DNA of 64,000 nucleotides from Micromonospora chersina (lineage in GTDB: Bacteria; Actinomycetota; Actinomycetes; Mycobacteriales; Micromonosporaceae), in NCBI RefSeq assembly GCF_900091475.1, contig NZ_FMIB01000002.1:620001-684000 (forward strand), written 5' to 3'. The translations under genes and the position numbers were made by a program. Below the pieces are notes generated by a model, which saw nothing but the letters and a program-made list of their open reading frames with translations, ran no database searches and had not been told where the DNA came from. How positions within the stretch are numbered: the first letter of the stretch is position 1; each line of letters begins with the position of its first letter. Shown here one piece after another: positions 15,832 through 24,801 of this stretch.

Positions 15832-17121
15832 GTGCGACGTCGATCGATATTCGGTACGTCTCTGGCCGTGGTCGCAGCCATGGGCCTGGCCGCCTGCGGC
15901 GGCGGTGGCGACGACAGCGGCGCGTCCAAGACGGTGCGCGTGACCCTGGCGAACCACGTCTGGACCGAGAACATCAAGGCGGCCCTGCCCGAGTTCGAGA
16001 AGCAGACCGGGCTCAAGGTCGAGATCACCCAGCTCGGCGAGGACCAGCTCTCCGACCAGTACAACGTGAAGCTCAACGCCGGCTCGTCCGACCTGGACGT
16101 CATGATGTACCGGCCCCTCCAGGAGGGGAAGCTCTTCGCCAAGAACAAGTACCTGGCGGACCTCTCCGACCACGTCAAGTCCAGCAAGGACTGGGACTAC
16201 TCCGACTTCCAGTCCGGCCCGGTCCAGGCCACCACGTACGAGGGCAAGCCGGTGGGCGTCCCCATCATCACCGAGCAGGAGGTCCTCTACTACCGCAAGG
16301 ACCTGCTGGCCAAGGCCGGCCTGAGCGCCCCGCCGAAGACCCTGGACGAGCTGAAGACCGCCGCCGCGAAGATCAAGGCGAGCCTCCCCGGCACCGCGGG
16401 CTTCGTGGCCCGCACCGGCAAGTCGCCTGCGGTCACCCAGTTCTCCAGCTTCCTCTACAGCTTCGGCGGTGACTTCGTCGACGGCAGCGGCAAGGCGACC
16501 GTCAACAGCGACGCCGCCAAGCAGGCGTACGCCTTCTACGGCGGGCTCATCAAGGACTCCGGCCCGGCCAACGTCAGCACCGACATGAGCTGGCCCGAGG
16601 CGATGGCCATCTTCACCCAGGGCAAGGCCGCCTTCTACACCGAGGCCAACTCGCTCTACAAGAACGCCACCGACCCGGCCAAGTCCAAGGTGTCCGACAC
16701 CGTCGGCTTCGCGCCGTTCCCGGCCGGCCCGGCCGGCTCCAAGCCGTACAACATCCCGTCGTGGGCGCTGGGCGTCAACGACGCCTCGAAGAACAAGAGC
16801 AACGCCTGGAAGTTCGTCGAGTGGGCCACCGGCAAGGAGCAGACCCTCGCCCAGCAGAAGGCCGGTGTGCCGAGCGCCCGTACCTCGGTCTGGGCCAACC
16901 CGGAGGGCACCGCGAACTACCCGAAGGACCTGGTCGAGGCCATCAACGCCAGCACGCAGGGCGGCGTCGCCCACGACCGGCCCGTGGTCGTGAAGGTCGG
17001 CCAGGCCCGTGAGCTCGTCGGCCAGCCGATCGTCGACGCGATCACCGGCAAGGACCCGGCGGCCGCGGCCGACACCGCCAACGAGGCCTTCCAGAAGTTC
17101 CTGGACGACGAGGCCAAGTAG
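15832..17121 (+). CDS. Sugar ABC transporter solute-binding lipoprotein
   Basis: A family 1 extracellular binding protein of 429 residues. The signal peptide ends in a lipobox with Cys22 (LAAC), so it is lipid-anchored outside the membrane. The mature part has the two-lobe pattern with FEKQTGLKVEIT near the start and the WNFVEWATG-like segment (KFVEWATGKEQ) typical of MalE-type proteins. GTG at 15832 follows AAAGGAGA. It is the first gene of the hexonate operon, so a hexonate or an oligosaccharide containing one is the probable ligand. A strong hairpin follows the stop and separates it from the permeases. Confidence 0.92.
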   Translation: MRRRSIFGTSLAVVAAMGLAACGGGGDDSGASKTVRVTLANHVWTENIKAALPEFEKQTGLKVEITQLGEDQLSDQYNVKLNAGSSDLDVMMYRPLQEGKLFAKNKYLADLSDHVKSSKDWDYSDFQSGPVQATTYEGKPVGVPIITEQEVLYYRKDLLAKAGLSAPPKTLDELKTAAAKIKASLPGTAGFVARTGKSPAVTQFSSFLYSFGGDFVDGSGKATVNSDAAKQAYAFYGGLIKDSGPANVSTDMSWPEAMAIFTQGKAAFYTEANSLYKNATDPAKSKVSDTVGFAPFPAGPAGSKPYNIPSWALGVNDASKNKSNAWKFVEWATGKEQTLAQQKAGVPSARTSVWANPEGTANYPKDLVEAINASTQGGVAHDRPVVVKVGQARELVGQPIVDAITGKDPAAAADTANEAFQKFLDDEAK

Positions 17122-17127
17122 CACGCG

Positions 17128-17162
17128 CGCGGGTGGTGGGGCGGCTCGCCCCACCACCCGCG
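17128..17162 (+). terminator. Strong intercistronic hairpin after the binding-protein gene
   Basis: A perfect 15-bp stem (17128-17142 with 17148-17162) around a five-base loop. It starts seven bases after the stop codon and ends 33 bases before the permease start. It may stop part of transcription or protect the upstream mRNA, giving more binding protein than permease. Confidence 0.75.
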
Positions 17163-17195
17163 TACCCCTGTCGGTCCGCCCACCCCGGAGATCCC

Positions 17196-18143
17196 ATGGC
17201 AACCGTCACCACCCTCCGCCGCGCGCCCGGCGGCGCCGGCGTCATGCCCGACACGCCCGGCTGGGCCCGCTGGGCCAACGACCACCGCAAGTGGCTGTTC
17301 GCCGCGCCCGCGATGGCCTTCGTCGCCGCCCTGATCGTGATCCCGCTGGGCTGGACCGCCTGGCTCAGCCTCACCGACGCCGAGGGGTCCGTCCGCGCCG
17401 AGAGCGAGTTCGTGGGCTTCCAGAACTACCTCGACGTGCTGTCCGACACCGACCGGTTCTGGCCGGCGGTCGGCCGGACCGCCGGCTTCACCCTCGTCGC
17501 GCTGCTGTTCGAGGTGGTGCTCGGCATGGCCATCGCGCTGCTGCTGTGGCGGCCGTTCAAGGGCCAGAAGTGGGTCCGGGTCGCCATCCTCATGCCACTG
17601 GTCGCCACCCCGGTCGCGGTCGGCATGATGTGGCGGCTCATCTTCGACCCGAACATCGGCCTGGCCAACCAGGTGCTCGGCTGGGTCGGCATCGGCCCGC
17701 AGCCCTGGCTCGCCGGCCAGCACTCCGCACTGCCCACCACCATCTTCATCGACGTGTGGCAGTGGACGCCCATGGTGGTGCTGATCCTGCTCGCCGGCCT
17801 GACCTCGCTGTCCGAGGAACCCCAGGAGGCGGCCCGGATCGACGGCGCCAGCAGCTGGCAGCGGTTCCGGCACGTCACCCTGCCGCTGCTCATGCCCACG
17901 GTGATCGTCGCGATCCTGCTGCGCGGCATCGACGCGCTGAAGACCTTCGACATCCTCTACGCCACCAAGGGCAAGGGCGGCGGTTCCTTCCACGAGGTGG
18001 AGACCCTCAACGTGTACGCCTACGGGCTGAGCTTCGACTACAACGAGTACGGCGTCTCGTCCACCGTCCTCATCCTCTTCTTCCTGATCATCATCGGGTC
18101 GATGTGGGCACTGACCGCCCGGCGCAAGGAGGCCAAGCGATGA
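17196..18143 (+). CDS. Sugar ABC transporter permease (MalF type)
   Basis: A 315-residue inner-membrane subunit with six main hydrophobic segments and the permease EAA loop (EEPQEAARIDGASSWQRF), which contacts the ATPase. ATG at 17196 has CCGGAG upstream. It overlaps the second permease by ATGA. No ATP-binding gene is in the operon, so it probably shares an MsiK-like general ATPase encoded elsewhere, as many actinobacterial sugar importers do. Substrate is inferred from the downstream sugar-acid enzymes. Confidence 0.9.
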   Translation: MATVTTLRRAPGGAGVMPDTPGWARWANDHRKWLFAAPAMAFVAALIVIPLGWTAWLSLTDAEGSVRAESEFVGFQNYLDVLSDTDRFWPAVGRTAGFTLVALLFEVVLGMAIALLLWRPFKGQKWVRVAILMPLVATPVAVGMMWRLIFDPNIGLANQVLGWVGIGPQPWLAGQHSALPTTIFIDVWQWTPMVVLILLAGLTSLSEEPQEAARIDGASSWQRFRHVTLPLLMPTVIVAILLRGIDALKTFDILYATKGKGGGSFHEVETLNVYAYGLSFDYNEYGVSSTVLILFFLIIIGSMWALTARRKEAKR

Positions 18144-18955
18144 AGGCCGGTCCCGCGTACCGGGTGTTCCGGGTGGTGGCCCTCGTGGTCGTGGTGCTGT
18201 CGCTGGTCACGCCGCTGCTCTGGATGATCGCCGCGTCGTTCAAGACAAACGTCGACATCTACGACACCGGCAAGGCGCTGGTCTTCTCGCCCACCCTGGA
18301 CAACTACGCGACGGTGCTGAAGCAGTCGCACTACGTCCAGTTCATCGGCAACAGCCTGTGGGTGGCGTTCGCCGCCACCGTGCTGTCGCTGATCCTCGGT
18401 GTGCCGGCCGCGTACTCGATGAGCCGGTTCAACATGAAGAAGTCGGCCCTCGTGGTGCTGATGGCGCGGGTCATCCCCGGCGTCTCGCTGCTGGTGCCCT
18501 GGTACTACGTCTTCTCGAACCTGCAGCTGGTCGGCGGCTTCACCGTGCTGATCCTCAGCCACATGTTCGTCTCGCTGCCGTTGATCGTCTACATCATGAT
18601 GGGCTTCTTCGACGGCCTGCCCGAGGAACTGGAGGAGGCGGCGCTCGTCGACGGGCTGACGCACATCGGCGCGTTCCGCCGGATCACCCTGCCGCTGTCC
18701 GTGCCGGGCATCGCCACCGCGGGCATCCTGTCCTTCATCTTCTCCTGGAACAACTTCATGTTCGCCCTGGTGCTCTCCGGCGCGGACACCAAGACCCTCC
18801 CGGTGGCGATCTTCGACTTCGTCGGGTACGCCAGCATCGACTGGGGCGGCCTCATGGCCGCGGCCACCGTGGTGACGCTGCCGATCATGGTGATCGCCCT
18901 GTTCGTGCAGAAGTACGTGGTCTCCGGCCTGACCGCCGGCGCGACGAAGGGCTGA
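18140..18955 (+). CDS. Sugar ABC transporter permease (MalG type)
   Basis: A 271-residue second permease with six membrane helices and the EAA motif (ELEEAALVDGLTHIGAF). The conserved WNNF segment typical of MalG-like subunits is present near residue 210. It starts inside the stop of the previous permease (ATGA), so the two subunits are coupled and likely form a heterodimer. Five bases separate it from the dehydratase gene. Confidence 0.9.
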   Translation: MKAGPAYRVFRVVALVVVVLSLVTPLLWMIAASFKTNVDIYDTGKALVFSPTLDNYATVLKQSHYVQFIGNSLWVAFAATVLSLILGVPAAYSMSRFNMKKSALVVLMARVIPGVSLLVPWYYVFSNLQLVGGFTVLILSHMFVSLPLIVYIMMGFFDGLPEELEEAALVDGLTHIGAFRRITLPLSVPGIATAGILSFIFSWNNFMFALVLSGADTKTLPVAIFDFVGYASIDWGGLMAAATVVTLPIMVIALFVQKYVVSGLTAGATKG

Positions 18956-18960
18956 GCACC

Positions 18961-20109
18961 GTGACCACCATCGCGCGCATCGAGACGTTCCTGGTCGCGC
19001 CCCGCTGGCTCTTCGTCCGGGTGGAGACCGAATCCGGCATCGTCGGCTGGGGCGAGGCCACCTGCGAGGGCCGCTCGGAGACCGTCCGCGCCGCCGTCGA
19101 CCAGCTCGCCGAACTGCTGGTCGGCCGGGACGCGCTGCGCATCGAGGACCACTGGCAGGTGCTCACCAAGGGGTCGTTCTACCGGGGCGGGCCGGTCCTG
19201 GCCAGCGCCGTGGCCGGCCTCGACCAGGCGCTCTGGGACATCGCCGGCAAGCACTGGGGCGCGCCCGTGCACCAGCTGCTCGGCGGCCCGGTCCGGGACC
19301 GGATCCGGGTCTACGGCTGGGTCGGCGGCGACGAGCCGGGCGAGGTCCGCGACCAGATCAGCGCCGCCGTCGAGACCGGCCTCACCGCGGTCAAGATGAA
19401 CGCCTCCGGCCGGATGAGCGCGGTGGCCTCGGTGGCCGAGCTCGACGGGGTGGTGCAGCGGGTGGCCGCCGCCCGGGAGGTGCTCGGCGAGCACCGGGAC
19501 GTCGCTGTCGACTTCCACGGGCGGTTCAGCCTGGCCAGCGCCCGCCGGGTCGCCCCGCTGCTGGAGCCGTACCGGCCGTTCTTCTTGGAGGAGCCGGTGG
19601 TGCCGGAGAACTCGCACCTGATCGGCGAGTTCGTCCGCTCCACCACCACGCCGGTGTCCACGGGGGAGCGGCTCTACAGCCGGCAGGAGTTCCTGCCCGT
19701 CCTCCAGGCCGGCATCGCGGTCGCGCAGCCGGACCTCTCGCACGCCGGCGGCATCACCGAGGTCAGCAAGATCGCCGCGCTGGCCGAGGTGTACGACGTC
19801 CAGCTCGCCCCGCACTGCCCGCTCGGCCCGATCGCCCTGGCGGCCTGCCTCCAGGTCGGCTTCGCCACGCCGAACTACCTGATCCAGGAGCAGAGCATCG
19901 GCATCCACTACAACCTCGGCGCCGAGGTGCTCGACTACTGCCTCGACAAGACGCCGCTGACCTTCGTGGACGGGTACGTCGAGCGGCTCACGGCGCCCGG
20001 CCTGGGCATCGAGATCGACGAGGCGGCGGTGCGCGCCGCCGACAAGCGCGGCCACGCCTGGCGCAGCCCCATGTGGCGGCACCGGGACGGCTCCTACGCG
20101 GAATGGTGA
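18961..20109 (+). CDS. dgoD: D-galactonate dehydratase
   Basis: Enolase-superfamily enzyme of 382 residues, the same length as Escherichia coli DgoD and similar along its whole length. It removes water from D-galactonate to give 2-keto-3-deoxy-galactonate. Visible catalytic features are QALWDI, DFHGR with Asp184 and His186, the Glu of FLEEPV near 210, GERLYSR, SHAGGIT, the catalytic His in HCPLGPIALAAC, and QEQSIGIHYN. The C-terminus DGSYAEW is also characteristic. GTG at 18961 lies five bases after the permease stop. Specificity for galactonate is supported by the catalytic pattern, but no assay evidence is available. Confidence 0.92.
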   Translation: MTTIARIETFLVAPRWLFVRVETESGIVGWGEATCEGRSETVRAAVDQLAELLVGRDALRIEDHWQVLTKGSFYRGGPVLASAVAGLDQALWDIAGKHWGAPVHQLLGGPVRDRIRVYGWVGGDEPGEVRDQISAAVETGLTAVKMNASGRMSAVASVAELDGVVQRVAAAREVLGEHRDVAVDFHGRFSLASARRVAPLLEPYRPFFLEEPVVPENSHLIGEFVRSTTTPVSTGERLYSRQEFLPVLQAGIAVAQPDLSHAGGITEVSKIAALAEVYDVQLAPHCPLGPIALAACLQVGFATPNYLIQEQSIGIHYNLGAEVLDYCLDKTPLTFVDGYVERLTAPGLGIEIDEAAVRAADKRGHAWRSPMWRHRDGSYAEW

Positions 20110-20735
20110 CCATGACCCTCGACCTCACCGCCGAACTCGCCGCCACCCGCCTGCTGGCGGTCATCCGCGGCACCGACCCGGCCGCCGCCATCGCCGCCGG
20201 CACCACCCTGCTCGCCGAGGGCGTCCGCGTTGTCGAGGTGGCCCTGACCACGCCCGGCGCGCTCGACGCCATCGCCGCGATCCGGGCCGCCGCCCCGCCC
20301 GGCTCCCTGGTCGGCGCGGGCACCGTGCTCACCACGGCCGCCGTCGCCGACGTGGCCGCGGCCGGCGCGCAGTTCGTCGTCACCCCGGCCGTCGTCGACT
20401 CCATCGGCGAGGCGGCCCGCCGCGGGCTGCCGGTGGCCGCGGGCGCGCTGACCCCGACCGAGGCGTACGCGGCCGTCCGGGCGGGAGCCGCCGCCGTGAA
20501 GCTCTTCCCGGCCTCCCTGGGCGGCCCGGCGTACCTGAAGGCGCTGCGCGACCCCTTCCCGGACATCCCGTTCGTCGCGGTCGGCGGGGTGGGGCTGGCC
20601 GAGCTGCCCGGCTACCTCGCGGCCGGGGCGGTCGCCGTCGGCGTCGGCGGCCCGCTGGTCGGCGACGCCGCCTCCGGTGGCGACCTGGACGCCCTCCGCG
20701 AGCGGGCCCGCGCCTACCTGGCCGCCGTCGCATGA
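20106..20735 (+). CDS. eda: 2-keto-3-deoxy-6-phospho-hexonate aldolase (KDPG/KDPGal type)
   Basis: A (beta/alpha)8 class I aldolase of about 209 residues. It cleaves the phosphorylated keto-deoxy acid to pyruvate and glyceraldehyde-3-phosphate. The Schiff-base lysine lies in AVKLFPAS, with the catalytic Glu in VVEVALTT and GAGTVL and VGGVG phosphate loops. The Arg that follows the Glu strand in classical KDPG aldolases is Thr here; DgoA-type enzymes also lack that Arg, so KDPGal is a plausible substrate. The GTG at 20106 overlaps the dgoD stop (GTGA); ATGs at 20103 and 20112 are alternatives. Confidence 0.88.
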   Translation: MTMTLDLTAELAATRLLAVIRGTDPAAAIAAGTTLLAEGVRVVEVALTTPGALDAIAAIRAAAPPGSLVGAGTVLTTAAVADVAAAGAQFVVTPAVVDSIGEAARRGLPVAAGALTPTEAYAAVRAGAAAVKLFPASLGGPAYLKALRDPFPDIPFVAVGGVGLAELPGYLAAGAVAVGVGGPLVGDAASGGDLDALRERARAYLAAVA

Positions 20736-20769
20736 GGACGGGACCGCACGCCTACCGCGGAGCCGCCGC

Positions 20770-21723
20770 ATGAGCGGCCTCGACCTGCTCACCTTCGGTG
20801 AGGCGCTGGTCTCGCTGCGCTCGACCGGGCCGCTGACGGCCGGCGGCGCGCTCACCCCGCACCTGGCCGGGGCGGAGGCCAACGTGGCGATCGGGCTGGC
20901 CCGGCTCGGCCACCGGACGGCCTTCGCCGGCCGGGTCAGCGACGACGAGCTGGGCACCTTCCTGCTGCGCCAGTTGCGCGCCGAGGGCGTCGACGTGAGA
21001 CACGTGGTCCGCGACGCCGAGCGGCCCGCCGGGCTCATGTTCCTGGAGCGGCGCACCGCCGACCTGACCCGGGTGCTCTACCAGCGGGCCGGCTCGGCCG
21101 GGTCGGCGCTCGGCGTCGACGACCTGCGGCCCGCCCTGGGGGCCGGCGCCCGGGTGCTGCACCTGACCGGGATCACCCCGGCGCTCTCGGGCCGCGCCCG
21201 GGAGGCCGCCGCCTGGGCGGCCGAGACGGCCGCCCGGGCCGGGACGCTGGTCTGCCTGGACGTCAACCACCGGGCGAAACTGTGGTCCCGGGACGACGCG
21301 CGGGCCGTGCTCACCCCGCTCGCCGGGCACGCCTCGGTGGTGGTCGCCTCGTCCGACGAGCTGGACCTGGTCGGCGCGCCCGGCGCCGACGAGGAGACCC
21401 TCGTCGCCGGGCTGCTGGCCCGGGGCGTGTCGACAGTGCTGGTGAAGCTCGGCGGTGACGGCGCCCGCGCGTACACCGCCGACGGCCGCCGGGACGCGGC
21501 GGCGCTGCCCGTGACGGCGGTCGACACCGTCGGCGCGGGGGACGCCTTCACGGCCGGCTACCTCTCCGGTCACCTCGACGGGCTCGACCTGGCCGGACGG
21601 CTGCGCCGCGCGGTCACCCTCGGCGCCTTCGCCGTCGCCGGACACGGCGACTGGGAGACGCTGCCGCGCCGGGACGAGCTGTCTCTCCTGGACTCCCGGC
21701 AACCCGGCGACACCCTTCGCTGA
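20770..21723 (+). CDS. kdgK: PfkB-family 2-keto-3-deoxy-hexonate kinase
   Basis: Ribokinase-fold sugar kinase of 317 residues. The N-terminal pattern [11 protein letters not shown] and the [14 protein letters not shown] glycine region bind the sugar acid. The C-terminal [14 protein letters not shown] holds the anion hole and the catalytic Asp. It would phosphorylate KDG or KDGal made by the two dehydratases so that the aldolase can cleave it. The gene lies 34 bases after the aldolase. Escherichia coli uses an unrelated DgoK for galactonate, so this operon substitutes a KdgK-like enzyme. Confidence 0.88.
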   Translation: MSGLDLLTFGEALVSLRSTGPLTAGGALTPHLAGAEANVAIGLARLGHRTAFAGRVSDDELGTFLLRQLRAEGVDVRHVVRDAERPAGLMFLERRTADLTRVLYQRAGSAGSALGVDDLRPALGAGARVLHLTGITPALSGRAREAAAWAAETAARAGTLVCLDVNHRAKLWSRDDARAVLTPLAGHASVVVASSDELDLVGAPGADEETLVAGLLARGVSTVLVKLGGDGARAYTADGRRDAAALPVTAVDTVGAGDAFTAGYLSGHLDGLDLAGRLRRAVTLGAFAVAGHGDWETLPRRDELSLLDSRQPGDTLR

Positions 21724-21752
21724 CCCACCCCGAGAGCCGACCCACCCCGAGA
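21722..21752 (+). repeat. Short tandem direct repeat before manD
   Basis: The 14-base word GACCCACCCCGAGA occurs at 21722-21735 and 21739-21752 (period 17), beginning at the kinase stop. The second copy runs into the manD ribosome-binding site, so it may be a small duplication of the translation-initiation region. Confidence 0.7.
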
Positions 21753-21763
21753 AAGGCACCCGC

Positions 21764-22993
21764 GTGAAGATCGTCGCAGCGGACGTGATCGTCTCCAGCC
21801 CCGACCGCAACTTCGTCACCCTCCGGATCACCACCGACGAGGGCGTCACCGGGCTGGGCGACGGCACCCTCAACGGCCGCGAGCTGGCCGTCGCGTCCTA
21901 CCTGGCCGACCACGTCGTCCCCCTGCTGATCGGGCGTGACCCGCACCGCATCGAGGACACCTGGCAGTTCCTGTACCGGTCGGCCTACTGGCGGCGGGGA
22001 CCGGTCACCATGGCCGCCATCGCCGCCGTCGACGTCGCGCTCTGGGACATCAAGGCCAAGGCCGCCGGAATGCCGCTCTACCAGCTCCTCGGCGGCGCGT
22101 CCCGCACCGGGATCATGGCGTACGGGCACGCGTCCGGCCGGGACCTGCCCGAGCTGTTCGACTCCATCCGCGCGCACCTGGAGCTGGGCTACCGGTCGAT
22201 CCGGGTGCAGACCGCGGTGCCCGGCATCAACGCCGTGTACGGTGTCGCCGCCCAGCCCAGCATCGACGGCAAGCGCTACGACTACGAGCCCGCCCAGCGC
22301 ATCCCGCTGCCCGCCGAGGAGGACTGGGACACCCGCGCCTACCTGCGCCACCTGCCCGCGGTGTTCGAGGCGGTACGCAACGAGTTCGGCCCCGAGCTGC
22401 CGCTGCTGCACGACGGCCACCACCGGATGACCCCGATCCAGGCCGCGAAGCTCGGCAAGGCGCTGGAGCCGTACGACCTTTTCTGGCTGGAGGACTGCAC
22501 CCCGGCGGAGAACCAGGAGGCGCTGCGGCTGGTCCGCCAGCACACCACGACGCCGCTGGCCATCGGCGAGGTCTTCAACACCGTGTGGGACTACCAGACG
22601 CTGATCCGGGAACAGCTCATCGACTACGTCCGGTCGGCCGTCACCCACACCGGCGGCATCACCGCGATGCGCAAGCTCCTCGACTACGCGGCCCAGTACC
22701 AGATCAAGTCCGGCATCCACGGCCCGACCGACATCTCACCGGTCGGCATGGCCGCCGCGCTCCACCTGGACCTGGCCATCCACAACTTCGGCATCCAGGA
22801 GTACATGCAGCACGGCCCGCTCACCAACGAGGTGTTCCGGCAGTCGTTCACCTTCACCGACGGCTACCTGCACCCCGGCGAGCAGCCCGGCCTCGGCGTG
22901 GAACTCGACGACGAGGCGGCGGCCCGGTTCCCGTACCAGCCCGCGTACCTGCCGTTCAACCGTCTCAAGGACGGCACCGTCCATGACTGGTGA
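21764..22993 (+). CDS. manD: D-mannonate dehydratase family (ManD/RspA)
   Basis: Enolase-superfamily protein of 409 residues, clearly of the ManD/RspA subgroup rather than DgoD. It has [50 protein letters not shown], the metal ligand in GEVFN, and HGPTDISPV. The end [14 protein letters not shown] is the usual subgroup C-terminus. Members convert D-mannonate, sometimes D-gluconate, to 2-keto-3-deoxygluconate; some have very low activity. The operon position next to a KDG kinase supports a catabolic role. GTG at 21764 follows GAAAGG. Its stop overlaps the gluconokinase start region. Confidence 0.9.
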   Translation: MKIVAADVIVSSPDRNFVTLRITTDEGVTGLGDGTLNGRELAVASYLADHVVPLLIGRDPHRIEDTWQFLYRSAYWRRGPVTMAAIAAVDVALWDIKAKAAGMPLYQLLGGASRTGIMAYGHASGRDLPELFDSIRAHLELGYRSIRVQTAVPGINAVYGVAAQPSIDGKRYDYEPAQRIPLPAEEDWDTRAYLRHLPAVFEAVRNEFGPELPLLHDGHHRMTPIQAAKLGKALEPYDLFWLEDCTPAENQEALRLVRQHTTTPLAIGEVFNTVWDYQTLIREQLIDYVRSAVTHTGGITAMRKLLDYAAQYQIKSGIHGPTDISPVGMAAALHLDLAIHNFGIQEYMQHGPLTNEVFRQSFTFTDGYLHPGEQPGLGVELDDEAAARFPYQPAYLPFNRLKDGTVHDW

Positions 22994-23528
22994 GCGGTTG
23001 CCCACCCGGCACGTCGTCGTGATGGGCGTGTCCGGGGCGGGCAAGACGACGGTGGCCCGGGGGATCAGTGAGCTGACCGGACTGCGGTTCGCCGAGGCCG
23101 ACGAGTTCCACACCGAGGCGCACGTGGCCCAGATGCGGGCCGGCATTCCGCTGACCGACGCGGACCGGTGGCCCTGGCTGCGCGCCCTGGCCGGGTGGAT
23201 GGCCGAGCGGCACGCCGAGGGGGTGTCCACCGTGCTGACCTGCTCGGCGTTGAAGCGCGCGTACCGGGACATGCTGCGGCAGGGGCCGGCGGACGTGGAG
23301 TTCCTGCACCTCGACGGGGCCGCCCAGCTGATCCGGGACCGGTTGGACCGGCGGGTCGGCCACTACATGCCGGCCAGCCTGTTCGACTCCCAGCGGGCGA
23401 TCCTGGAGCACCTGGGACCGGACGAGTCGGGCGTGGTGCTGGAGGTGGCGGCGCCGCCGGAGGAACTGGTCCGCAGGGCGGTCGACCTGCTCGGCCTGCG
23501 GTCGCGGGCCGCGGTCTCCGGACCCTGA
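22983..23528 (+). CDS. gntK: Gluconokinase
   Basis: Shikimate-kinase-like P-loop kinase of 181 residues that phosphorylates D-gluconate to 6-phosphogluconate. The Walker [10 protein letters not shown] is at 15-23, followed by [21 protein letters not shown], the gluconate-site loop, and [13 protein letters not shown]. The ATG at 22983 lies inside the end of manD, so translation is coupled. It is the last gene of the operon and gives a second entry point, since gluconate bypasses the keto-deoxy route. A 9-bp hairpin follows. Confidence 0.9.
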   Translation: MTGERLPTRHVVVMGVSGAGKTTVARGISELTGLRFAEADEFHTEAHVAQMRAGIPLTDADRWPWLRALAGWMAERHAEGVSTVLTCSALKRAYRDMLRQGPADVEFLHLDGAAQLIRDRLDRRVGHYMPASLFDSQRAILEHLGPDESGVVLEVAAPPEELVRRAVDLLGLRSRAAVSGP

Positions 23529-23537
23529 CGGGCGTAC

Positions 23538-23569
23538 GCCGGCCGGTGGGCGGATCACCGCCGGCCGGC
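23538..23569. terminator. Bidirectional terminator between gntK and ychJ
   Basis: GCCGGCCGG (23538-23546) pairs with CCGGCCGGC (23561-23569). The 14-base loop can form inner pairs. It fills the gap between two convergent stops. Confidence 0.65.
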
Positions 23570-23571
23570 GG

Positions 23572-23991
23572 TCACCCGGACAGGGCGTCCAGGTAGACCC
23601 AGCGGCCGTCCTCCCGGACGAACCGGCTGTGCTCGGCCACCGCGCCGGGCCGGCCGGCCTCCCGGTAGTGCGCGCGGAACGCGACGGTGCCCTCGGTGTC
23701 GAACAACCCGCCCCGGTCCGTGTCGAGGACCTCCAGCCGGGTCCACCGGGTGCCCGGGTCCAGCCCCAGCCGGGGCGGGCGGGTGGTGGAGTGCCAGCTG
23801 CGCAGCAGGTAGCCGGCGTCACCCACGGCGAAGGCGCTGTACCGGGAACGCATCAGCGCCTCGGCGGTGGCCGCCGCCGCGACGCCCCGGTGGATCGGCC
23901 CGCAGCAGTCCGCGTACGGCAGGCCGGAGCCGCAGGGACAGGGACCGTCGGTCGGGTCGGCCGCGCTCCGGCGGGCACCGCGTTTCGCCAC
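23572..23991 (-). CDS. YchJ-family SEC-C motif protein (UPF0225)
   Basis: A 139-residue protein with an N-terminal SEC-C zinc motif, CPCGSGLPYADCC near residues 18-30, then the NTF2-like domain typical of YchJ (RSRYSAFAVGDAGYLLRSW, and FVREDGRWVYLDA at the end). It lacks the second C-terminal SEC-C motif found in Escherichia coli YchJ, as actinobacterial members usually do. Function is unknown; the zinc knuckle suggests protein or nucleic-acid binding. The start ATG is followed by a basic segment. Confidence 0.88.
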   Translation of the reverse strand: MAKRGARRSAADPTDGPCPCGSGLPYADCCGPIHRGVAAAATAEALMRSRYSAFAVGDAGYLLRSWHSTTRPPRLGLDPGTRWTRLEVLDTDRGGLFDTEGTVAFRAHYREAGRPGAVAEHSRFVREDGRWVYLDALSG

Positions 23992-24012
23992 CGGGTCATT
24001 CTCGCCGACGGC

Positions 24013-24588
24013 TCACCGGCCGCTCGCCCGGGCCGTCCGCCGGCTGCCGAACGACTCCATGGTCGTCGCCTTCCTCGCCGGCGTCCGCGTCGCGGCGACC
24101 CGCTGGGCCTTGGCGCCGGCAGCGGCCTTCTTCGCGGTGGCCGCGCGGGCCGTGCCCTTCGCGGCCGGCGCCTTCTTCGCCGTGGTCCGCGTGGCCGGGG
24201 CCTTCTTCACCGTTCTCCGGGTGCCGGGCGCCTTCTTGGCCACGGCCTTCTTGGCGGGGGCCTTCTTCGCCGCGGCCTTCGTGGCGGGCGCCTTCTTGGC
24301 GGGGGCCTTCTTGACCACGGCCTTCGTGGCGGGGGCCTTCTTCGCGGCGACCGCCTTGGCGGTGGGCTTCCGGGTGGGCGTCGCGGTGGTGGCCGAGGTG
24401 GCCTTCTTCCGCGCCACCCGCGCGGTGGTCGGTGTCGGCTTCCCGCCGGGGGTCTTGGCGGCGGTGGCCCCCGTCGCCCGCCTGGTGGCGGTCGCGGCCT
24501 TCTTCGCCGCGACCTTGTTCGGCATCGGGGCCTTGCGGGCCCCGGTGGCTTTCCTGGCGCTGCTCGGTCTGGTGGCCGCCTGGGCCAT
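24013..24588 (-). CDS. Histone H1-like Lys/Ala/Pro-rich basic protein
   Basis: A 191-residue, extremely basic, disordered protein made of repeated KKAPA(T)KA and related units from about 60 to 150, with no globular domain. It resembles the C-terminal tail of histone H1 and the Lys/Ala tails of actinobacterial HU (HupB/HupS) and Lsr2-associated proteins, but the HU fold is missing. It probably coats DNA or RNA non-specifically and affects chromosome compaction. Low-complexity repeats also make assembly or slippage changes likely. It is divergent from the nitroreductase gene across 213 bases. Confidence 0.8.
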   Translation of the reverse strand: MAQAATRPSSARKATGARKAPMPNKVAAKKAATATRRATGATAAKTPGGKPTPTTARVARKKATSATTATPTRKPTAKAVAAKKAPATKAVVKKAPAKKAPATKAAAKKAPAKKAVAKKAPGTRRTVKKAPATRTTAKKAPAAKGTARAATAKKAAAGAKAQRVAATRTPARKATTMESFGSRRTARASGR

Positions 24589-24801
24589 CGTTCCTCCTCG
24601 CGGTCCGCCGCGGCCCGGACGGGTGCGTCCGGCGACGTCGGGCCGGCCGGCCCGCGCGGCGCGCGTGTCTTCCCGTCGCGCCGGTGGTCAAACACGGCGG
24701 TGGATTGGCCCAACAAAACACGTGCGGATCGGCACTGCTGGTGGGCCGATCGTCCGCCTAGCGTCGGACGGGCAACGGAGAACGAGAGGACCTGGACGAC
24801 C
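24589..24801. promoter_or_regulatory. Divergent control region (H1-like protein / nitroreductase)
   Basis: A 213-base non-coding gap. GATCGGC and GCCGATC form an interrupted inverted repeat near 24727-24751, and TAGCGT near 24760 may be the -10 box for the forward gene, giving a leader of roughly 40 bases with GAGAGGA before the ATG. Confidence 0.4.

Noticed and set aside
24100..24560. CRISPR-like or satellite repeat
   Set aside because: The periodic GCCTTCTT words are the reverse complement of KKAPA codons in a coding frame; there are no spacers or constant repeats.
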